A stretch of 64,000 nucleotides of DNA from Prevotella sp. (GCA_022775985.1 JALFIM010000084.1:1-64000), one strand, 5' to 3'. Shown: positions 37,926 to 48,072, counted from the stretch's first letter. The notes: generated from the letters alone by a model not told the origin. Numbers and translations: made by a program.

Positions 37926-40250
37926 TCAGTTGAAGAAACTCCAGCTCAGACCGAAGCGGAATATGCGCTGGTTGAGAGGGTAGTGGGGCGTGACGAAGTA
38001 GTCGCGGTTGCCGCTGCCGGCATTGATGTGGCTCATCATCACGAAGAAGCGCGTGCGCTTCAGGTTGAAGTTGGCATATACGTTCACCAACGGGTAGTTG
38101 CCAGTCTTGATGCGGTTGCTGCCTGCTTGCACCGCATATTGGCCGAGCGCGGGGCTGTAGTCGGGGGCGTAGTACTTGGTGTAGTAGCGTCCGTCGGCTC
38201 CGAAGTCGCAGCTCAGCACGTGTGCTATCTTGAACCTCAGGTACAGGTTGGTGTATATGTTGAGGTCGGGGAGCGGCAGCACGTCGTTGTCGGTGGACTT
38301 CTGATAGGTGATGACGTTCTCCCAACGCAGCGGGCCGAGACGGAAGTCCTGGCTCAGCGCCAGTGTGAGTATGGTGATGGCACCGCTCTTCTGCCGCACG
38401 TCTACGGTGTTGTTGTGGCGCATGAAGTCGTCGTCGATGTCGTAGCCCATAGCCATGTAGGTATAGTCCTTTATCTCGTCAAACGCCACGCGCAGCGCAG
38501 TGTTGGTCTTGCGGTATGAGAACAGGCCCTCTATGCGTGTGTGCAGTGTCTTACTGAGGTTGTCGTCGTCCCACCAAAAGTGGCGCGAGTGGTAGTGGCG
38601 GTGGTAGAATGTGGGGTTCAGCCTGTGCAGGAATCCTTTGGCTGCCAGCGTCACGGTGTCGCCGAACAGGCGGAAGTTGAGGTCGGCAGAGGCATCAATC
38701 TTCAGTTGTCCTGCATCCTCTCCAGTCAGCCACGTCTCAGCCAGCACGTTGTAGTGCAGTGTATGGCCCTCGGCCTTGCTCAGTTGTCCTCCGACACTCA
38801 GGTTGTGCTCATTGTATGAGGTGGTAGACTTGATGGTGTCTGGCAGCACGAAGTGGCGGAAGTCGGAGGTGACAAAAGCCTTCAGGCCGGCTTTTGCCCA
38901 CTTGTTGAATCCTTCAAGCAGCGATATGGCAAACGTGTTCTGCATGCGCAGGTGCGAGGTCTTGTCGTATATGGAGTCGTTGTGGTATGGCCCTGCGTTG
39001 TAGTCGTTGGCATAGAAGTCTGCCGGTGAGCGGTAGGCTTGGTATATACGGTTGTAGTTGTCGAGTTTCATGGTGTGTATGAAACTCGTCACGGGCACGT
39101 ATTCGTCTTTCATCCACGCTGTGTCCTGCTTGGCCTTGTCCTGTATGGCGAGCAGACTGTCGGCAGTGGCCTTGTCGCCTACGGTCACGCGGCCGGGCTT
39201 CTCGGCGCTCTTCTGTTCGTCAGGCTCGTTGCCGGCTATCACGGCATCGTCGGGACGGCCGGCGTATGAGGCCTCGTCATCATCATCGTTATTGACGGTG
39301 GATTTGCCATTTAGCTTGGCGGCCTTGAGCTGCTTGTCGCGTTTCTTCTGCGCGTCGTTGTCGCGTTTGGAGTCCATGGCGAACTTACGGGCCTTGATTT
39401 CCTCCTCGGTCATCTTCACCTTGCGGCTGAAGCCCACGTTGTAACGCTGTGTGAGGAATACGTGCTGGTTGTCGTTTCGGTTCCAGTTGTTCTCCAGAAC
39501 AGTAGGTATCTCGTTGGCGGCGAAGTTGTCGTCGAAGCTCTCTGGGTGCGATATGTAGTTGTCGTTGGTGATGCCTCCGTTCTCCGTCACCTTCTGATGG
39601 TTGGTGGAGAGGAGCAGGTGTGCTTGGTAGTGGTCGCCGAGATAGGAGCCGAACATCGTGTAGTTGAAGTGCGACGTGCTCTGGTTCTGGTAGTAGCCAC
39701 GGCCGTATATGTAGTCGAATATGAAGCCTACGCCCAGCCTCTTGCCAGCGTTCACGCCAAACTTGGCGTTCAGGTGGTCCTCACCGTTGGTTCTGTTTCC
39801 TGCCGTATTGTAGGATATGTTGGTGATGGGAGACAGCGTGTTGAGGAAGTGGAACGTGCTGACGGGCTTTACGAAGAAGTCGTAAGGCTGCGTGAACAGG
39901 AACTGCTCGGTGGGCATGCGGTCTATGAATATGCGGTTTATGCGTGGCGCACCGAGGTTGCCGGTAGTGTTGTATTCACCCTTCAGACCTGTGGTGAATA
40001 TCGTGTTCATGAACATGTGTGACAGAGTGTCGGGCTCGGCCTTGTGCCTGTCGCCGAATTTCTCGTCCACAGTCCATACTTTTATGCCTTTGGGCACCTC
40101 CTTGTCGGTGCCCAAAGAGTCGGTGTTCTCTTTCGTCCTACGCGTCGTCACGTTGCCGTCAGTGTCCATTTGATTGTATGTGTCAAACTGTGCCGACATC
40201 TTTGCCGGCACGACGAGAAGAAAGAGAAGAGTGTATAATAGCTTGTACAT
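37926..40250 (-). CDS. putative porin / outer-membrane beta-barrel protein
   Basis: signal peptide MYKLLYTLLFLLVVPAKMSAQ; repeated amphipathic beta strands; terminal FRFGLSWSFFN. Confidence 0.75.
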   Translation of the reverse strand: MYKLLYTLLFLLVVPAKMSAQFDTYNQMDTDGNVTTRRTKENTDSLGTDKEVPKGIKVWTVDEKFGDRHKAEPDTLSHMFMNTIFTTGLKGEYNTTGNLGAPRINRIFIDRMPTEQFLFTQPYDFFVKPVSTFHFLNTLSPITNISYNTAGNRTNGEDHLNAKFGVNAGKRLGVGFIFDYIYGRGYYQNQSTSHFNYTMFGSYLGDHYQAHLLLSTNHQKVTENGGITNDNYISHPESFDDNFAANEIPTVLENNWNRNDNQHVFLTQRYNVGFSRKVKMTEEEIKARKFAMDSKRDNDAQKKRDKQLKAAKLNGKSTVNNDDDDEASYAGRPDDAVIAGNEPDEQKSAEKPGRVTVGDKATADSLLAIQDKAKQDTAWMKDEYVPVTSFIHTMKLDNYNRIYQAYRSPADFYANDYNAGPYHNDSIYDKTSHLRMQNTFAISLLEGFNKWAKAGLKAFVTSDFRHFVLPDTIKSTTSYNEHNLSVGGQLSKAEGHTLHYNVLAETWLTGEDAGQLKIDASADLNFRLFGDTVTLAAKGFLHRLNPTFYHRHYHSRHFWWDDDNLSKTLHTRIEGLFSYRKTNTALRVAFDEIKDYTYMAMGYDIDDDFMRHNNTVDVRQKSGAITILTLALSQDFRLGPLRWENVITYQKSTDNDVLPLPDLNIYTNLYLRFKIAHVLSCDFGADGRYYTKYYAPDYSPALGQYAVQAGSNRIKTGNYPLVNVYANFNLKRTRFFVMMSHINAGSGNRDYFVTPHYPLNQRIFRFGLSWSFFN

Positions 40251-40480
40251 CAACGAATGAATCGCAGGCAGCACTCTATTACCTTGAATAGCATTGCGCC
40301 TATAATTATTATTGTGCCTGTATTGCGGGCGGCAAAGAAGTAGACTATCATGCCAATGACGGCTCCAATGATGAAGATGATGTTCAGTATGTTGCGCGTC
40401 TTGAAGAATCTGTCAACGGAGCTGTCGCTCTCTCCACGCCTGTGGCGGGGCAACTGTGGCCCTTCTTGTTCGGAAATCAT
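40250..40480 (-). CDS. small membrane protein
   Basis: MISEQEGPQLPRHRRGESDSSVDRFFKTRNILNIIFIIGAVIGMIVYFFAARNTGTIIIIGAMLFKVIECCLRFIR; overlaps porin start. Confidence 0.55.
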   Translation of the reverse strand: MISEQEGPQLPRHRRGESDSSVDRFFKTRNILNIIFIIGAVIGMIVYFFAARNTGTIIIIGAMLFKVIECCLRFIR

Positions 40481-40494
40481 GTCGCGTTGCGGTT

Positions 40495-41211
40495 TTATTT
40501 CACTAATCTCTGTATCTTGGCAAAGATTGCATCCTTGCGGTTGATGGTGGCTCGGCGGAACTTGGCAGAGCCTGGCAGCAGCTTGGTGCCCTTCTTGTTG
40601 ATGGCCACTTTGTCTGCAATCCATTTCTCAGCCGTGGTTTTCAATGCCGTCGGACGGCCTTCATCGTAGATGTATGTCATACGTGACAGGGTGAGGGCGA
40701 GGTGTCCGTCGGTGCAGTTGGCTATGATGGTGTAGTTGAATTTGGAGCGGTCGAGGTTCACGAAGTTCTTTTTGAACGTCATCCACTCGCTGTACTGTGC
40801 GGCTATGCTGTGGTCTTTCTTGTTGACGAGTGCTATGCCGCTCTTTATCTGGTCGGGCTCTGCTGCTATGCTGTCGAGCGCAACGTATGCCTTGTCGTAG
40901 ACCTGCTGGGCAGACAGCCCGGGCATGTCTACGTCGAAGGTGAATATTATGTTGCCGTCTACTTCGGGCACGGCACCTTCCTTGAGATACTTGTAGTCCT
41001 TGTCTGACTCGCTGAGAGTGGCTTTTGACTTGGCTGTCGTAGGCGTGCTTTTCACGGCTTCCGCCTTTGTGCTTTTCTCTTTCTTGGCCTTCTTTTTCGT
41101 AGATGAAGAGGTCTCGATGTTGTCCTTTTTCGTGTCGGGACGCTCCCAGTCGCTTTGTGCCATTGCCAGCATTGGAAGGAACATGAATATCGTTATCAGC
41201 AGTCTTTTCAT
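40495..41211 (-). CDS. DUF4468-type protein with signal peptide
   Basis: MKRLLITIFMFLPMLAMAQ; IIFTFDVDMPGLSAQQVYDKAYVAL...DGHLALTLSRMTYIYDEGR. Confidence 0.72.
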   Translation of the reverse strand: MKRLLITIFMFLPMLAMAQSDWERPDTKKDNIETSSSTKKKAKKEKSTKAEAVKSTPTTAKSKATLSESDKDYKYLKEGAVPEVDGNIIFTFDVDMPGLSAQQVYDKAYVALDSIAAEPDQIKSGIALVNKKDHSIAAQYSEWMTFKKNFVNLDRSKFNYTIIANCTDGHLALTLSRMTYIYDEGRPTALKTTAEKWIADKVAINKKGTKLLPGSAKFRRATINRKDAIFAKIQRLVK

Positions 41212-41215
41212 AATC

Positions 41216-41325
41216 TTGATGTTTTATTTATCTTGAATTGATGTTTTGTTTATCTTGAATTGATGTTTTGTTTACTTAGAGTTGATGCTTTATTTGTTTT
41301 AAAATAATGCCTTTTTGTCTTAAAT
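41216..41325. repeat. 5 x 22-bp tandem array (TTGATGTTTTGTTTATCTTGAA)
   Basis: units start at 41216, 41238, 41260, 41282, 41304; immediately 5' of the DUF4468 gene. Confidence 0.92.
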
Positions 41326-41497
41326 TTGTTGCAAAATTAATAAATAAAACGCATGACACGCTCAAATAACTGATATTTAACTTTATTTCAATTCTTGGCA
41401 TGACGTGCCTCGGTATGACCCGTATGTGTGTGGTTTGACTGTGGAGTGGGGCGTGTATGGCTTGGCGTGAGGGCGTGGTCTGGGGGCGTACGGTTGT

Positions 41498-43552
41498 TTA
41501 TTCGCCTTCCTTACCCTTGTCGTCAAGCTGCTGTTGCAGTCTTACTATCTCGTCACGGTACTGTGCTGCTTGTATGAAGTCGAGGTCTTTAGCGGCCTGT
41601 TTCATCCGTTCTGTGGTGGCCTCTATGCTCTTTTGCAGTTGCTGGCGGCTCATTCTCATGATGATTGGGTCGGCAGCGAAGGCCACGGCATGCGGTTCTA
41701 CGAATGGTGCATAGCCCTTTTGTGCCGTATCCTTGCGGTTTGTGTCCTGTGGCTTGGATGCAGATGCGAACGTCTCGCGTATGTCTTTCTGTATCTGTTT
41801 GGGCGTGATATGGTGCTCTTCGTTGTATTTCAACTGTATGCTGCGCCGTCTCGCCGTCTCATTGATGGTCTGCTGCATGCTCTCGGTGATGACATCGGCA
41901 TACATTATGACCTTGCCGTTGACGTTGCGGGCTGCTCGTCCAGCAGTCTGTGTGAGCGAACGGCGGCTGCGTAGGAATCCCTCCTTGTCGGCATCGAGTA
42001 TGGCTACAAGCGACACTTCGGGCAAGTCGAGTCCCTCTCGTAGCAGGTTTACGCCCACAAGTACGTCATATACGCCAGTCCTGAGGTCGTTCATAATCTT
42101 CACTCGGTCGAGGGTGGCCACGTCACTGTGTATGTAGTTGGCTTTCACGCCGTTGTTCAGTAGGTATTCGGTGAGTTCCTCGGCCATGCGCTTGGTAAGA
42201 GTTGTCACCAGAACACGTTCATCGCGGTTGCAGCGCACCAATATCTCGTCCATGAGATCGTCTATCTGGTTCTCGCTCGGGCGCACTTCTATCTCAGGGT
42301 CGAGCAGCCCTGTGGGGCGTATAATCTGCTCAACGACTATGCCTTCGGCCTCGTTCAGCTCGAAATCGGCTGGCGTGGCGGAGACATACACTACCTGATT
42401 GACCATATCCATGAACTCATCAAACTTCAGAGGACGGTTGTCGAAGGCTGCTGGCAGACGGAATCCGTACTCTACAAGATTCTGTTTCCTCGCACGGTCG
42501 CCGCCATACATCGCGCTTATCTGCGGCACGCTGACGTGGCTCTCGTCTATGAACATGAGATAGTCTTTAGGGAAAAAGTCAAGCAGACAGTAAGGACGCT
42601 GGCCGGGTTCGCGCCCGTCGAAGTATCGGGAGTAGTTCTCTATGCCGCTGCAATGACCCAGCTCCTTTATCATCTCCATGTCATACTCCACGCGTTCCTT
42701 TATGCGCTGCGCCTTGATGTTGTCGCCCAACCCCTCGAAATATTCTATTTGCGCGGTGAGGTCGTCCTGTATCATGCGTATGGCGCTGTCTGTCTGCTCT
42801 TTCGATGTGACGAAGATGTTTGCAGGATATATCTGATAGTCGTCAAATGATGCTATGCGGTGAAATGTCTCTGAGTCAAGTTCCTCTATGCTGTCTATCT
42901 CGTCATCCCACCATGATATGCGCAGTATGTTGTCGCTATAAGCCATGAATATATCTACGGTGTCGCCCTTCACCCTGAAGAATCCCCTCTTCAGGTCTAT
43001 GTCATTGCGCACGTATAGGGCATCGACGAGCTTGCGTAAGAATGCGTTACGGTCTACGGTGTCGCCCCTCTTCACCGTGATGATGCTGTTGGCCATTGCC
43101 GTTGGGCCTCCCATGCCATATATGCACGACACCGATGATACCACGATGACATCCTGTCGGCCCGAGAGCAATGCGCTCACTGCAGCCAGACGCAGCTTGT
43201 CTATGTCCTCATTAATGGCGAGGTCTTTCTCGATATAAGTGTCGGTTGACGGCAGATAGGCTTCCGGCTGATAGTAGTCGTAGTATGATACGTAATACTC
43301 CACGGCGTTGTTTGGGAAGAAGCCTTTCATCTCCTCGTACAACTGTGCGGCCAGAGTCTTGTTGTGGCTGAGTATAAGAGTAGGGCGGTTGATGTTCTTT
43401 ATGACGTTGGCCATGGTGAAAGTCTTGCCCGAGCCTGTCACGCCGAGCAGCACCTGTGCGCGGTCTCCGTTCCTTATGCCATCTGTAAGTTGCGCTATGG
43501 CTTGCGGTTGGTCGCCAGTGGGCGAGTATTTCGATTCCAGACTAAATTTCAT
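41498..43552 (-). CDS. uvrB: excinuclease ABC subunit B
   Basis: LLGVTGSGKTFTMANVI; SCIYGMG; VGVNLLREGLDLPEVSLVAILDADKEGFLRS; C-terminal UvrC-binding UVR motif. Confidence 0.98.
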   Translation of the reverse strand: MKFSLESKYSPTGDQPQAIAQLTDGIRNGDRAQVLLGVTGSGKTFTMANVIKNINRPTLILSHNKTLAAQLYEEMKGFFPNNAVEYYVSYYDYYQPEAYLPSTDTYIEKDLAINEDIDKLRLAAVSALLSGRQDVIVVSSVSCIYGMGGPTAMANSIITVKRGDTVDRNAFLRKLVDALYVRNDIDLKRGFFRVKGDTVDIFMAYSDNILRISWWDDEIDSIEELDSETFHRIASFDDYQIYPANIFVTSKEQTDSAIRMIQDDLTAQIEYFEGLGDNIKAQRIKERVEYDMEMIKELGHCSGIENYSRYFDGREPGQRPYCLLDFFPKDYLMFIDESHVSVPQISAMYGGDRARKQNLVEYGFRLPAAFDNRPLKFDEFMDMVNQVVYVSATPADFELNEAEGIVVEQIIRPTGLLDPEIEVRPSENQIDDLMDEILVRCNRDERVLVTTLTKRMAEELTEYLLNNGVKANYIHSDVATLDRVKIMNDLRTGVYDVLVGVNLLREGLDLPEVSLVAILDADKEGFLRSRRSLTQTAGRAARNVNGKVIMYADVITESMQQTINETARRRSIQLKYNEEHHITPKQIQKDIRETFASASKPQDTNRKDTAQKGYAPFVEPHAVAFAADPIIMRMSRQQLQKSIEATTERMKQAAKDLDFIQAAQYRDEIVRLQQQLDDKGKEGE

Positions 43553-43655
43553 GTCAGCTCCTTAGAAATGTTGAAATAGCAAAAAACAAATTTAGTGAAA
43601 AATGTTGTAATAACCAAGATTAAAGCTATTTTTTGTGAAAAAAGAAAACTGATGC

Positions 43656-43686
43656 TTTGTGAATAAAATAATTATCACTAATTTTG
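43656..43686 (+). promoter_or_regulatory. Bacteroidetes promoter for bamD
   Basis: TTTG 43656-43659, 19 bp, TAATTTTG 43679-43686. Confidence 0.75.
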
Positions 43687-43704
43687 CAATTCAAAAAGGT
43701 TTTT

Positions 43705-44529
43705 ATGAAAAAGTTTTTTCCAATCATAGCCGTTACTGCCTTGTTGCTTACAAGCTGCGCAAATGAGTTCAATCAGGTTTATAGGACTACAGACTATGCT
43801 TATAAATATGAGTATGCCAAGGAGTGCTTTGCAAAAGGACGTTATACCCGTGCAAACACACTGTTGCAGGATCTCGTCACATTGCAGAAAGGAACGGACA
43901 ACGCACAGGAGAGCCTTTACATGCTGGCAATGTCAGAATATTGCAACAAAGACTACGAAGGCTCTGCTGCGACATTCAAAAAATACTACTCAAGTTACCC
44001 CAAAGGAGTGTATGCCGAGATGGCTAAGTTCTATGTAGGGCAGAGTCTGTATATGTCTACGCCCGAACCGCGTCTTGACCAGAGCCAGACCGTGGCCGCG
44101 ATATCAGCGTTTCAGGAGTACCTTGACATCTTCCCCGATGCCGCGCATAAGGAGGTAGCGCAGAAAAAACTGTTTGAATTGCAGGACAAACTGGTGCTGA
44201 AGGAACTGTATTCGGCACAGCTCTACTATGACCTCGGGCAGTATTTCGGCAACTGCACAAGCGGTGGAAACAACTACGAGGCTTGTATCATAACCGCGCA
44301 GAATGCCCTGAAGGATTACCCTTACACTTCTATGCGCGAGAAGTTTGCCCTCCTTGTCATGAAGAGCAAGTACGAACTGGCACAGCAGAGCGTTGAAGAG
44401 AAGAAACTCGAACGCTATCAGGACGCAGAGGATGAGTGCTATGGATTCATCAATGAGTACCCAGACTCTAAGGACAAGGCCACGGCAGAGAAGTATATCA
44501 CCAAGTGCAAACAAGTAACAAAAGATTAA
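43705..44529 (+). CDS. bamD: outer-membrane assembly lipoprotein BamD
   Basis: lipobox LLTSCANEFNQVYRT; TPR repeats typical of BamD; start at MKKFFPII. Confidence 0.88.
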   Translation: MKKFFPIIAVTALLLTSCANEFNQVYRTTDYAYKYEYAKECFAKGRYTRANTLLQDLVTLQKGTDNAQESLYMLAMSEYCNKDYEGSAATFKKYYSSYPKGVYAEMAKFYVGQSLYMSTPEPRLDQSQTVAAISAFQEYLDIFPDAAHKEVAQKKLFELQDKLVLKELYSAQLYYDLGQYFGNCTSGGNNYEACIITAQNALKDYPYTSMREKFALLVMKSKYELAQQSVEEKKLERYQDAEDECYGFINEYPDSKDKATAEKYITKCKQVTKD

Positions 44530-44544
44530 TTTTTAAAATATTCT

Positions 44545-44886
44545 ATGGATTATAAAAAGTCAAAGGCACCGGTCAACACCGTCACACGCAACATCATGGA
44601 CTTGTGTGATGAGACTGGAAACATCTATGAGAGTGTTGTCGTCATCTCGAAACGCGCCAATCAGATTTCTGTAGAAATCAAACAAGACCTCAACAAGAAG
44701 TTGGCTGAGTTCGCTTCTTACAACGACTCACTTGAGGAAGTGTTTGAGAACCGCGAGCAGATAGAGATATCGCGCTACTACGAGAAGCTCCCGAAGCCTA
44801 CACTTCTTGCTACACAGGAGTTTGTTGATGGCAATATCTATTATCGTGACCCTGCTGCTGATGCAGCACAAAATAAGGAGGTATGA
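44545..44886 (+). CDS. RNA polymerase omega-like (Rpb6 family) protein
   Basis: small 113-aa protein directly after bamD; NIYESVVVISKRANQISVEIKQDLNKKLAEFA. Confidence 0.72.
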   Translation: MDYKKSKAPVNTVTRNIMDLCDETGNIYESVVVISKRANQISVEIKQDLNKKLAEFASYNDSLEEVFENREQIEISRYYEKLPKPTLLATQEFVDGNIYYRDPAADAAQNKEV

Positions 44887-45335
44887 TACAGCGCAAGCAG
44901 ACGGTGTACTTGATACTCGCTCTTCTGTGTGCTGTCGTATGCCTTTGCATGCCGCTCGCTGGTGCCGACGTTAATGGCGCATCTGCCGCAACCATCAGCA
45001 ATTTCGGCTTCGATGGCGATGATGCGCCCCATATCGCTTGGACATGGTCGCTGGGCGCAGTGCTTGTATTGTCGTGCGTGATAAATGTATGCACGATTGT
45101 CAAGTTCAATAACCGCAGACTCCAGAGCCGCCTTTGTGTCCTGAACATCATGCTTATGGTAGTATGGTACTTGATACTTGCGCTGCACCACTTCGTATTA
45201 CAGGGCGGTGGCAGTGCCATGCATATCCGCTTTGCTTCAGTACTGCCTTTTATTACCATAGTGCTGTACGTCATGGCACGTAACGGTATAATGGCTGACG
45301 AGAGGTTGGTGCGTTCGGCTGACAGGATAAGATAA
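44883..45335 (+). CDS. DUF4293 family membrane protein
   Basis: MIQRKQTVYLILALLCAVVCLCMPLA; four TM segments; Bacteroidetes bamD-rpoZ-DUF4293 neighbourhood. Confidence 0.78.
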   Translation: MIQRKQTVYLILALLCAVVCLCMPLAGADVNGASAATISNFGFDGDDAPHIAWTWSLGAVLVLSCVINVCTIVKFNNRRLQSRLCVLNIMLMVVWYLILALHHFVLQGGGSAMHIRFASVLPFITIVLYVMARNGIMADERLVRSADRIR

Positions 45336-45378
45336 GCCACCAGACAGAAGTAAAAGACTATTCTTGAGATATAAGACA

Positions 45379-45415
45379 GGAAGCTATGCCTAATGGGCGT
45401 GTGCTTCCTTTTTTT
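45379..45415 (+). terminator. Rho-independent terminator
   Basis: GGAAGC...GCTTCC stem followed by T-run. Confidence 0.8.
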
Positions 45416-45434
45416 GTGTCAGCAGCTAAACAAG

Positions 45435-45486
45435 AGCCAAGCCAGTGCCGAATGACATGTCACCCGAAGCATTTGGCTTGGCTTTT
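45435..45486 (+). terminator. second hairpin with T-run (tandem terminator)
   Basis: AGCCAAGCC...GGCTTGGCT followed by TTT. Confidence 0.5.
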
Positions 45487-45566
45487 ATAATCTTCATGAA
45501 CCTTTTCTTATATAGTGTCGCTCTCTGGAATATTTTTCAGTCGTAGGCCGTTGGCTGCCTATTGTG

Positions 45567-45741
45567 TAATGACAGATGGCCTTGTTATTGGAGTTGTAAT
45601 GCCGATTGCTTGATGACAGAGACCTCACCATGTGTGGTGTCATGCCGATGGCTTGATGGCAATGGCTTCCACGGTGTGCGGCGTAATGCCGATTGCCCGA
45701 TGGCAATAGCCTTACCGTATGGGGTGTCAATGTCTGTTGCG
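45567..45741. repeat. tandem array of ~44-bp units (2 x 22)
   Basis: TAATGCCGATTGCTTGATGRCA... units start at 45597, 45640, 45684, 45727 (43-44 bp lag). Confidence 0.85.
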
Positions 45742-45802
45742 TAGAGGCTTAGACCTTGCCGCTGGGGCAGTAGTGCGGTACTGGCGGCAATGTCTGGCTC
45801 TG

Positions 45803-47044
45803 CTATTCGTATCTGATGGCCTCTATCGGGTCGAGTTGTGCGGCCTTCTTTGCCGGGTACCACCCAAAGAACACACCAGTGAACGTGCATACGGCGAAGC
45901 TCATGATGATGTTCCATGGCTGTATGTATATGGGCCAGTGCGCAATGATGTTTACTGCATACGACGCCCCGACACCAAACAGCACTCCGATGAGTCCGCC
46001 CGTCACGCTCAGGAGGATGGCCTCAATGAGAAATTGGTTGAGGATGTCTATGCCGCGTGCGCCTACACTCATGCGCAGACCTATCTCCCTCGTGCGCTCG
46101 GTGACGCTCACGTACATGATGTTCATGATACCGATACCACCCACGATGAGCGATATGCCGGCCACACATCCCAATAGTATGGTGAGCATGTTGGTCGTAG
46201 AGTTCATCATGCTGGCCAGCTCCTCCTGAGAGCGTATGTTGAAATCGTCGTCATCGGCCTCAGTATTGTCTGTGGCATCCTTCAGCTTGTGGGTGCGGCG
46301 CAGTATCTTCGTTATCTCCTCCGTAGCCTTGTCGGTGACACCCTCGGTTATGGCCGAGCAGGTAATGCCGCCAAGGTACGTCTGGGCGAGGATGCGCTTC
46401 ATAACCGTAGTGTATGGGGCGAGAGCCAGGTCGTCCTGGTCCATACCCATGGAGTTGTAGCCTTTCTTCTTGAGCACGCCTATCACGCGGAAAGGTATGG
46501 AATTGAAGCGCACCACGCGGCCCACCGGGTCGGAGCCGTCGGAGAACAAGTTGTCTACTACGGTCTGTCCGAGTATGCAAACCTTGGCGCTCGACTTGAT
46601 GTCGGCATCGGTGAACATCTCGCCGTCGCTCACCGACAACTGGCGTATGTCGAGGTAGTCGTTGTTCACACCGTATATTGACGACGGCGTGTTGTTGTTG
46701 CCGTATATCCACTGTCCGCTGCTGCTCACCGTAGGACTTATGCCCTTGATGTAGTTGCACTCGTCCTTCAGTGCATTATAGTCGGTGAGTTTCAGCGTCT
46801 CCATTGACGACGCGTCCTGTCTCACTCCGCCCGGCCCTCTGTCGGCACCTGGACTTATCATTATCATGTTTGAGCCCATCTCGGCAATGTTTGCCTGTAT
46901 GCTCTTCTTCGAGCCTTGGCCTATGGCGAGCATCGTGATTACCGATGCCACACCGATGATGATGCCGAGAGCCGTGAGAAACGACCTCATCTTGTTGGCG
47001 GCAATGGCACGCAGAGCTATCTTGAATAAGTTGGTGTAGTTCAC
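45803..47044 (-). CDS. ABC transporter permease (MacB family)
   Basis: FLTALGIIIGVASVITMLAIGQGSKKSIQ; C-terminal FtsX-like domain. Confidence 0.94.
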   Translation of the reverse strand: MNYTNLFKIALRAIAANKMRSFLTALGIIIGVASVITMLAIGQGSKKSIQANIAEMGSNMIMISPGADRGPGGVRQDASSMETLKLTDYNALKDECNYIKGISPTVSSSGQWIYGNNNTPSSIYGVNNDYLDIRQLSVSDGEMFTDADIKSSAKVCILGQTVVDNLFSDGSDPVGRVVRFNSIPFRVIGVLKKKGYNSMGMDQDDLALAPYTTVMKRILAQTYLGGITCSAITEGVTDKATEEITKILRRTHKLKDATDNTEADDDDFNIRSQEELASMMNSTTNMLTILLGCVAGISLIVGGIGIMNIMYVSVTERTREIGLRMSVGARGIDILNQFLIEAILLSVTGGLIGVLFGVGASYAVNIIAHWPIYIQPWNIIMSFAVCTFTGVFFGWYPAKKAAQLDPIEAIRYE

Positions 47045-47092
47045 TTTCTGTAATTATTAATTGTTGTTTACTGATGATTAGCTGTCGGTTGG

Positions 47093-47278
47093 TAATGATT
47101 AATTGTTAGTTATTAGTTATTAATGATTAGTCCTTAATCAGACATGTATCGCCTTTGGGGTGTAATGCAGAAACAAATCGGAGGTGCCAAACCATATATT
47201 GAGTGTCTGGAAGGCAGACCGCCTTGTTCTATGATTAACACTAACCATTAATAACTAATAACTGATAATTAATAATTA
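47093..47278. repeat. 39-bp imperfect inverted repeat flanking 108 bp
   Basis: TAATGATTAATTGTTAGTTATTAGTTATTAATGATTAGT (47093-47131) vs ACTAACCATTAATAACTAATAACTGATAATTAATAATTA (47240-47278). Confidence 0.85.
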
Positions 47279-47293
47279 CTCACTGACGACTAA

Positions 47294-48049
47294 TTATTCG
47301 TCCGAGTTGGGCGGCAGCGCCGCCAGCCCATCGGCAGCCGAGAATATGTTGGTGTTGTACTCGTCGCTTATCACATGTCCGTCGCGTAGCATGATGTTGC
47401 GTGAGGAGTAGTGCGCTATGTCGGGGTTGTGGGTCACGAATATGATGGTGCGCCCCTCGGCATGCAGTTTCTGGAAGAGCACGAGTATCTCAAACGAAGT
47501 GCGTGTGTCAAGATTGCCGGTGGCCTCATCGGCGAGTATCACGGCCGGGTTGTTGACCAGTGCCCGTGCTATGGCCACGCGTTGCATCTGTCCTCCAGAC
47601 ATCTGATTGGACTTGTGATACAGTCTGCTGCCCAGTCCCACGGCCTTCAGTGCCGCCACGGCCCTGTCGAAACGCTCCTTCGCGCCAACCTCAGAGTTGT
47701 ACATGAGAGGCAGTTCCACGTTCTCCACGCTCGTGGTCTTGGGCAGGAGGTTGTAGTTCTGGAATATGAAACCAATCTTCCTGTTGCGAAGCACGGCCCG
47801 TTGCGACTTCGACATGGTGCGCACGGAGATGCCGTCGAGCAGGTACTCACCGCTTGAGGGCGTGTCAAGACATCCCAGCTGGTTGAGGAGCGTAGACTTG
47901 CCAGAGCCCGACTTACCCATGATGGTCACGAACTCGCCCTCGTATATCTTGAACGACACGCCACGGAGGGCATGCACCGTCTCGTCGCCGACGACGAACT
48001 CGCGCTTCACGTTTTGTAGCTCAATGACTACTTTCTTGTTGTTGTCCAT
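47294..48049 (-). CDS. ABC transporter ATP-binding protein (MacB/LolD type)
   Basis: IMGKSGSGKSTLLNQLGCLDTPSSGEYLLDG; MSGGQMQRVAIARAL; ILADEATGNLD. Confidence 0.96.
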   Translation of the reverse strand: MDNNKKVVIELQNVKREFVVGDETVHALRGVSFKIYEGEFVTIMGKSGSGKSTLLNQLGCLDTPSSGEYLLDGISVRTMSKSQRAVLRNRKIGFIFQNYNLLPKTTSVENVELPLMYNSEVGAKERFDRAVAALKAVGLGSRLYHKSNQMSGGQMQRVAIARALVNNPAVILADEATGNLDTRTSFEILVLFQKLHAEGRTIIFVTHNPDIAHYSSRNIMLRDGHVISDEYNTNIFSAADGLAALPPNSDE

Positions 48050-48072
48050 ACTGTCAGTTCTCCTTTACTGCT

